Of a stretch of DNA of 64,000 bases, positions 23,601-32,600 are shown in pieces. Source of the stretch: Maniola hyperantus (taxonomy: Eukaryota > Arthropoda > Insecta > Lepidoptera > Nymphalidae). The translations under genes and the position numbers were made by a program. Location: NCBI RefSeq assembly GCF_902806685.2, contig NC_048539.1, positions 1,500,501 through 1,564,500 on the forward strand, written 5' to 3'. Under the pieces are notes generated by a model, which made no database searches, had not been told where the DNA came from, and saw only the letters and a program-made list of their open reading frames with translations. Within the stretch, counting starts at the first letter, position 1. Each line of letters starts with the position of its first letter.

Positions 23601-26600
23601 GAACTTCCCGTTGACCTAGAATCCTGAAATTTGGTAGGTAGGTTTTATAGCACAAGTAAAGGAACAAATCTGAAATCCGTAAATTTGTGGTTATATCACA
23701 GAAAAAAAAATTTATATGTATTCATGAACAAATATTAGTCTTTTGATACCACTTCCTTTTTGGAAGTCGGTTAAAAACAGATTATTAGCCACGGGTGGCG
23801 AAGTGTGGTTTGGCAGACTTCACACATCTTTGAAAATATTATGGAGAACTCTCAGGCATGCAGGTTTCTTCACGATATTTTCCTTCACCTTTAAAGTTTT
23901 CGGAATAAAACGCATATTATTCCGAAAAGTTGAGGTGCAGGCCCGGATCAAACCCCCGACCTCCCGAGTACGAGACGGACGTCTTAACCACTAGGCTATC
24001 ATGGCTTTCGGTACGGTTTGTGTAAGAGCGTTAAACATACCTGGCATAACAGTCGGCGATATCATCAAGAAGTTGATACAAGCAGCACCAGACCCATGGC
24101 CCATCAGGGTGATGTTCGTAGGGTCACCTCCGAATAGGGCTACGTTTTGCTGTACCCAATGTAATGCTGCTATCTGATCCATTAACCCGTAGTTGGCAAC
24201 CCTGGCTTTTAGGTGCGGCGATGGATTCGCGTTGAGGAAACCTGCAATTAATTGCCATGCTATAGAATCAGATCATACCAATAGAATAGCATAGATTTTT
24301 ATTCAAGTAAATTTTTACAAGTGCTTTTTCGTCAACTAGTTTAATTTACCACTGGTTCGGAGTTTGACCTATGACCTATCACTAAAACCAATTTTCGGGA
24401 TTCCGTGTCAAAATGGTAAAAAAGAACCCTTAAGATAAGCCCGCACTGTAAAATTTCATCGCGTAATTTTTTCTCCATAGTGTTTTTAAAGGTGTACGAA
24501 ATTTGCAGATCCGCACTTGGTCAGCGTGGTGGACTATGACATAAACCATCTCTTTCTGAGAGGAGACCTGTGCTCAATATTGAGCTAGGTCATAGTATAA
24601 CACGATGGCCAAATGCGGATTCGCAGACATCATATTCCTTTGCGAACATTATGGAGAAAAAATAACGCGCTGACATTTCGAAGTGCTGGCTTAAACTAAG
24701 GGTTCTTTTTTAGCATTTTGATACGGAACTCCGAAATTATGTTCCCGTTAATAATAAAATAATGCACAATGGCAACTTCTTATCTAATTTAATATCCGAA
24801 TCCTATACATAATAAAGTAGCTCAAGTAATATTTCCTCTCAACGCGTATTCCGCCCGAATACCAAATCGAATATCGACGCAGTATTGGCAAGTGAAAAAT
24901 TTCACCCCCTAACCTCATAATTTACACCCCCAAACCAAACTTTAACGTCGCCCGGTACGAAAGTGCGAAGTCCGCATTTTCACATTTTCTTGACACACGA
25001 TGTTTCTTTATTTTATAAATGTTTTCTGATTTCTAAAGTAATGATTTTTTTGTTGTTTAAAGACTGATATTTTATCGTCAATTTAAATAAAACTAGCTTA
25101 TTAACCCTAAGGTTGCCTGGAATGGATCGCTATTTTAGCGATAAGGCCGCCTATTGTACATGCTATCTTTGTTATATGTCTATTGTTTTTTTTTGGTGTA
25201 CAATAAAGCATATTTTACTTTACTTACTTATACCCGCGACTTCATCTGCATGGATTTAGGAGTTTAGATATCCCGTGAATTTTTTTAATTTTCCGGAACA
25301 CAATATTATGCCCTATGGAATATGGATTGTCAGGCCGACTACCAAACGAATATCGACGCAGTCTTGGCAAGTGAAAAATTTCACCCCCCACCCTCATAAT
25401 TTACACCACCCGAACCAAATTTCACCGTCGCGTCGCCCGCTACGAAAAGTATTGAAAGTGCGAAGTCATCATTTTCTTTTTAATCTATCACAATATTTTC
25501 CTTAACGTACGATGTTTTTTTATATTCCAACTAGATGATGCCCGCGACTTCGTCCGCGTGGATTTAGCTTTTTAAAAATCCTGTGGGAACTTCAATTTCC
25601 CGGAATAAAAAGTAGCCTCTGTCCTTCCCCGGATGTAAGCTATCTCTGTACCAAATTTCGTCAAAATCGGTTGAACGGTTGAGCCGTGAAAAGTTAGCAG
25701 ACAGACAGACACACTTTCGTATTTATAATATTAAATATGGATTACGAACTAATGAATTTTTAGTTGATAGTACACACTAAAATACTATAAGCAATCTATA
25801 CCTACTTAAATAGAGCCTAGGTAGGACCTCTTACTAAAATAAAATTACAAAGTGCTACCCGAGACTTCATCTGCGTGGATTTTTAAAAATCCCATGGGAA
25901 CTCTTTGAATTTTCCGGAATAAAAGCAGCCTATATCAAATATCACTATCCAGTCTTTGATTAAACCCATTAAAAAAACTCACACCGATCCGTTGCGACGT
26001 GTTTGAAGGACAAACCAACAAATCACCGGGTGGTGAAGTGACAATTATATTAAATCCACCCGTGCGAAGCTACAGTGAGTTAGCTACTAGGTAATTGAAT
26101 AAAGAAAATATCCTCACAATTTTATAAAAATTCTGCTTTATTGAAAGAAAATCTATTATATTTGTATGAGGTTTTCTGTCTAGAAATACAAAGTAGGAAA
26201 GCTGACGCATTCTTTTATCAGTAAGTAGAGTTTGCACGAGTTTCTTTATCTTGACCGCGTTGGTAGTTTACGAGCATCTACGAGTAAGTATAATATCAAA
26301 TTTTTATTTCACAAAAATTTTTCTGTCACACAATTTTATGAAATAAGCAGTCTGTCTGTCTGTCCGTCCGTCCGTCCGTCCGTCCATCCATCCGTCCGTC
26401 CGTCCGTCCGCGACATTTCCCCGCGATTAATAGCCTCAAAATTTATTAATATTCAGCCCGTTTATACCCGCGACTTCATCGGGGTGGATTTAGGTTTTAA
26501 CAATCGCGTGGGAACTCTTTGGTTTTCCGGGATAAAACGTAGCCTATATCACTCTCCAGGTCTTTGACTATACCCATGCAAAAATCACGTCAATTCGTTG

Positions 26601-29600
26601 CTCCATTGCAACGTGATTGAAGGACAAACCAACAAACCAATAAACCAACAAATCAACAAACCAACAAACAAACACACTTTCGCATTTTTATTTTACTGAA
26701 TTAAAAAAAAACTAGAAAATCTATCGACGCTATCGAGGTGCGCAAATCCCATAAGCCCACAGACTAAGGCCACAGACAAACAAGTCTGCAAGTTGAAAAC
26801 CACCAATCCAATGAAATTCTATTTCAAAAATCTCCCCCAGTTTACTTATCGAATCACTAGCAACATTGGATTCACTTGCAGTAAAACTCTCAATGGCCAT
26901 CTCATTTCACGGATAGAAGCCGAGTAATGTATTATGTTGTATAGAAGTTGTAATATATTTTAGTGCCTTCGCACGTGGCGATATTTTCACGCGCAGTCAA
27001 CGCGCGTTTTACGAATTGTTACAATCCAATATCAAGAGCATATTGCTATTTCGCTGTTTTTATTGATCTAAAAACGTACACAGCTCAAACTACTTGACGG
27101 ATCAGGCTGAAATTTGGCATGCAGATAGCTAACATGACGTAGGCATCCGCTAAGAAAGGATTTTTTGAAATTCATGTGCGTGGATAAGAGCATATTGCTA
27201 TTTCACAATTTTCGATTGCTATAAAGAAATAAGCAGCAATAATATTCCTACAGCCAATAAAATCAGCTCATATTTTTTTGAGATCAAGTTAGGTCAGGTA
27301 AATAGCCAAATTGTTACCCAGCTAGTTACACCATGGTACCTAGTTTATATCCTGTTTTGCTAACAACAAAGCACTCCATCAGAAAGATCTGCCAAAGTCA
27401 CCATGATCCAAACTTCATAGTCGCTGATCGTTCCTCCCTGTGTTGGGGACAATACGTAGAGAAACTTTCAGGTTTTATAAAATAACGGAGGTCTGGCCCT
27501 CGCGCTCTCTTAGTCCATAATGGCTTCTCCACGTTGCTAGAAAGATCATCTAAGATCAGCCTGTCTTCGTATAAAATGAGTTGCAACGATACGGCATGGT
27601 GTTTTCTCCATTAGGCCGTCATTTCAGTGTTCAGTTCAGTTTAATTTTGACGATTCAAAACTCAAAAGTATTTTGACGATTCAAGGGTAGGTAGGTATAA
27701 GTATCGCAAATTGCTATTGCGCTAGAACCATGTCTCATTAACATCGAAATGACGTCATTTTGACGTGAGTCGAAATAAAAATATACCATCAGCTCGACAC
27801 TTCAGTCTAGTGCTGACGTCACTAAAATGGCGGCCACGCGCAATTTGCGGGACTTATGCTTGTAATAAAAAATATTTTTATTTTATTTTATTTTGTGTAC
27901 CTATTTTATCTTTGGTTATGTATATCAACGGTGAAATCGTAGGTATGCTTTATCAACATGGATATATTTGCTTTCCAATTTCACCCCTATTTGCATTTAT
28001 AACAATATGCGCTCGGATAACTTGTTCAGACGATTCAAAGGGTGCTTTAAGAATCCGTAGCAAATTGAAATTCAATACAAAACGTAAATCTTCTAAATAT
28101 ATAAAAGGAAAAGGTGACTGACTGACTGACTGATCTATCAACGCACAGCTCAAACTACTGGACGGATCGGGCTGAAATTTGGCATGTAGATAGCTGTTAT
28201 GACGTAGGCATCCGCTAAGAAAGGATTTTTAAAAATTCAACTCCTAAGGGGGTGAAATAGGGGTTTGAAATTTGTGCAGTCGAGGCGGACGAAGTCGCGA
28301 GCATAAGCTAGAATTTAATAAAATACGGATGTGAAAATAAAATCTTTGCCAGTAAGTTTATAACACGTCCCAGCTCAACTAATGAGTTTGTTCGTTGCCA
28401 GAAAATTATCTTAATTAGAGCAATTGGGAATATTTTATTCCGAGTCGCGAGTTTATTTCGCTTTGGGGACAAATTCAGACATTTATTTAATGGGGCTTGA
28501 CACTTGGAAATTTAATAATACAGTTATTACAGACGCTCAAAATAATGGCTGGTAGAATAAGATTAGCGAAATTAAAGAGGCCTTTTGGAGCTTGAGTACC
28601 TATATTTTCTCTTCTTATCTTAATTGTACTTACTAATTTTTACTATTTGCTACATTTAAGTTTAAATTAAGAGGTGGATTGCAAATTTACGCTCTACAAG
28701 TTTAGGTAAATAACGGCAGGTAGCCGGCGCCCAGATGCACGAACGACCCCTTGGATATAGCGCGACTATGAATATAGTTTTGATACTTTGGTTTTTGAGG
28801 TTCTGTATTTCCAGAGAACGATTGGAACACTTATAGTATCACTTCGTTGTCTGTCTGTCTCTCGTGTCTCTCAAGACCTGTCAAGAGCAGTCGAGGGAAT
28901 CAATCAAAACATATACCTATTGAGGTCGGTATAGCTCGCCAGGACAGCGCTGTCGTACGGGTAACTGTCACCAACACTGGCATTGCTAACTTGACTCACC
29001 CAAGACTCCGAGCCTGTAGTTCAGCGTGACAACAATGAGGTCGGTATAGCTCGCCAGGACAGCACTGTCGTACGGGTAACTGTCACCGTGTATACACCAA
29101 CACTGGCAGTGCTAACTTGACTCACCCAAGACTCCGAGCCTGTAGTTCAGCGTGACAACAATGAGGTCGGTATAGCTCGCCAGGACAGCGCTGTCGTACG
29201 GGTAACTGTCACCAACACTGGCATTGCTAACTTGACTCACCCAAGACTCCGAGCCTGTAGTTCAGCGTGACAACAATGAGGTCGGTATAGCTCGCCAGGA
29301 CAGCGCTGTCGTACGGGTAACTGTCACCAACACTGGCATTGCTAACTTGACTCACCCAAGACTCCGAGCCTGTAGTTCAGCGTGACAACAATGAGGTCGG
29401 TATAGCTCGCCAGGACAGCGCTGTCGTACGGGTAACTGTCACCAACACTGGCATTGCTAACTTGACTCACCCAAGACTCCGAGCCTGTAGTTCAGCGTGA
29501 CAACAATGAGGTCGGTATAGCTCGCCAGGACAGCGCTGTCGTACGGGTAACTGTCACCAACACTGGCATTGCTAACTTGACTCACCCAAGACTCCGAGCC

Positions 29601-32600
29601 TGTAGTTCAGCGTGACAACAATGAGGTCGGTATAGCTCGCCAGGACAGCGCCGTCGTACGGGTTGCCCGAACTCAGCGAGTAACTGTCACCGTGTATATA
29701 CACCAATACCGGCAGTGCTAACTTGGTTTCATCCACTGAAACAAAACACTGTATTAAAATTTCAAGAGTGGCACATACTTAGATCACCTTAAATTGTCAA
29801 CCTGAGTTGTCAACAGTATTTTAAGTAAATAAATAATAAATAACTAAAAGTTTATTCAACTCACAAAACAAGAAAAGACGAAAAAAAAAAGAGAAAACCA
29901 AATGTTTTAATCATTGCACCTTCGTCGACCTAATTAATTATTATTAATTAACCTTCACACGTTCACAGACGACGATTAAATTTAAATAAGTTTGGAATAA
30001 CAACTTATGTTAATTCGGTGCAACAGTATTGAATTGAACCAGTTGCCATGTTTTATGTTCGTAAAGGAGAGCGATAATTAAATTTATCGGGTCTTGTGAC
30101 AAACGAATCAGCACCGATAATTTTATCAACATGAATTCTAATTTGATAAAACCACTGGACAGGATTGAATAATACACTTTGTATAATATATTCTTAGTAT
30201 TGTTAATCTTTATAGTAACCTAACTGCAATATTTAACTTGATTAGGGCACAATTGCTATTGCAACTACTTAATCAAAATAGCGACCTAAACACAAAAGTA
30301 TTTAATAGTCTGTCTCGAGTCGGAACGAGACTGGAGTAAAAACCGTCAAACACCCGTATTTATACAAATTATACTGCTTCACCACAGATTGCGTGACATC
30401 GGATGAGTCAAATATTGTCTAATTTTTTAAACTACCTTCTATAAGCTAACAGTAGTATTTAATTTCGGACTATTGTCACAAAGTAGGGTAGTTGTCTATC
30501 CCCTATCACTCGCTTTATACGGATTCATGATTTACCCACACTATCTCCGAGACAACCCAATCCTTCACGTCAGCCCATTTGACGTCGGATGACGTCATCT
30601 ATATTGCTGACGTGCTCACATAATCGAACAGGGTCCGATGAGCACCAAACTTGACATAACTGTCAATTCGCTTGGATGATTTAATATCATATCTGTGTGC
30701 GTAAGTTGTGATAGCCTAGTGGTTAGGCTTAGGACGTCCGCCTTCTAATCGGAGGTCGGGGGTTCGATCCTGGGCACCTCTAACTTTTCGGAGTTATGTG
30801 TGTTTTAAGCAATTAAATATCACTTGCTTTAACGGTGAAGGAAAACATCGTGAGGAAACCTGCTTGCCTGAGAGTTCCCCATAATGTTCTCAAAGGTGTG
30901 TGAAGTCTACCAATCTGCAAATGGCCAACGTGGTAGACTATGGCCAAACCCACCTCACTCTAAGAGGAGTCCCGTACTCTGTAGTGAGCCGGCGATGGGT
31001 TGATCATGATGACGATGAGGCTAGGTATTATTAAAAGGTAAAGACAGAATAGCTTAAAAAGGTATCGAAGCTTGCAATCTGGAGACCAACATAAGATACG
31101 AAAAATTCCTTCAGAATCCACGAGGACGAAATCACAGGAAAAGTTAGTAAGTAGGAATAATTTATATAGGTTCAAAGGATGAATTCTAAGTTCCAGGAAT
31201 TTGTTTGGAACTCTCATTTTTCTTAACGTATAAGATTTACGTTTATTGGTCTGTGAATTTAGATCCAAATTCGTAGAACTTCAGAAACAACCTTTTATAA
31301 CCTCCCTGTTGAAATGGTGAGCGCTGTGGTTTAAAAGCGCGTGGTTCCGGGTTCAATTTCCGGCAGAGGTGATTTGGGAATTTATAATTTCTAAATTTTC
31401 TCTCCTCTGGTCTGGTGGGTGGTTTCGGCCGAGGCTTGTCACAATCCTACCCGCCGTGCCACCAAACGATTTACTTTTCCAGTACGATGCCCGTTGATGA
31501 AACTGCCATACCCCTTCCAAGTTGACACGCTTACATCTTAGACTACATCCTCACTTACCACCAGGTGCGATAGTAGTCAAGGGCTAACTTGTATTAGAAT
31601 AAAAAAATCAGTGCATGCTTACTTTGCAAAGGAGCAAAAATGTTCAAGTAAAGACAATCTTCGCTTTGATTCTTAAGATAAGGCATCAGTCTTTTTAAAT
31701 AATCTAATCTGCCTTTAGGCATTTTTTCTAGTAAAATCCTCTCGTCGTCCAGATCCAACAATTTCTGAGGACAGGATGGCCCCGGCAGGTCGGAGATCCG
31801 AACACCGTCCCAAGGCGAGGGCGTTCGGGTTGGGCTGAATCTAGAACAATATAAGACCTAATTTATTCTTTAAAAAGTTGACAGTAAATTGAATTTGTTT
31901 GGCAAATAACCCCTCCAGTAAACTGATACATTAATTTGATTTTTGAAAGTAAAATTAGGTCTCTTGTCCCAAATCAATCCAGTTGTAACAGGAGGTCCAA
32001 CTGAGTTAATTTTCGAAATCGATTTCCAGAAGTAAAAATGCAAATGCGATGCATCATGGTACTAGGTAGATCTTTTTTCCACGTACATACAATTTGAGAA
32101 ACCAACTTCCATCGCCGGTATTGCCTTAGAATTCAACATGGAGTTATTTGAATGGCGGATCCTGAATAAATGCTGCAAATGTTCATGGCCGGCGGTAAGC
32201 ACTTTACATCAGGTGACCCATCTGCTATATGTTGGCTATTTATATTTAAATTTTTGTGAAATACGCATGCTTAGAAGCGTTTATAATGGTAAAAGTAATT
32301 GCGGCTTAACGCAGTTTTTCAACCAGAAGCAATTCAAGCGAAGTTACTCATGCAACTGGCTTTATCTGAGGCAAAATTCGCTAAACTACGAGTATAATAT
32401 TCTGATTTTCATCCTAGTTTGGAGCCTAAGTCAAATGTTTTTACTGAGCTTCATATCTATTTGAGAAGCCACAGTTTGTCGCAAGTGAAGACAACTTGCC
32501 TGAGGCAGCTAAAGTTTCAAGGAAACGTGAAATTTAGAGCATAGATATTCTACACGTTGCATCCTGCACCTATTTTAATTCACTTGTATAAACTTGGATA

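Noticed and set aside
28847..29029. Plus-strand 60-codon frame across the tandem array
   Set aside because: It is the complement of exon-3-derived repeat units. The sense information is on the minus strand.
28921..29578. Array units as mutually exclusive alternative exons
   Set aside because: No unit has an acceptor or pyrimidine tract, and 115- and 126-bp units with internal losses do not preserve the frame.
28921..29578. CRISPR array
   Set aside because: Units are contiguous without unique spacers, in a eukaryotic intron, and derive from exon 3.
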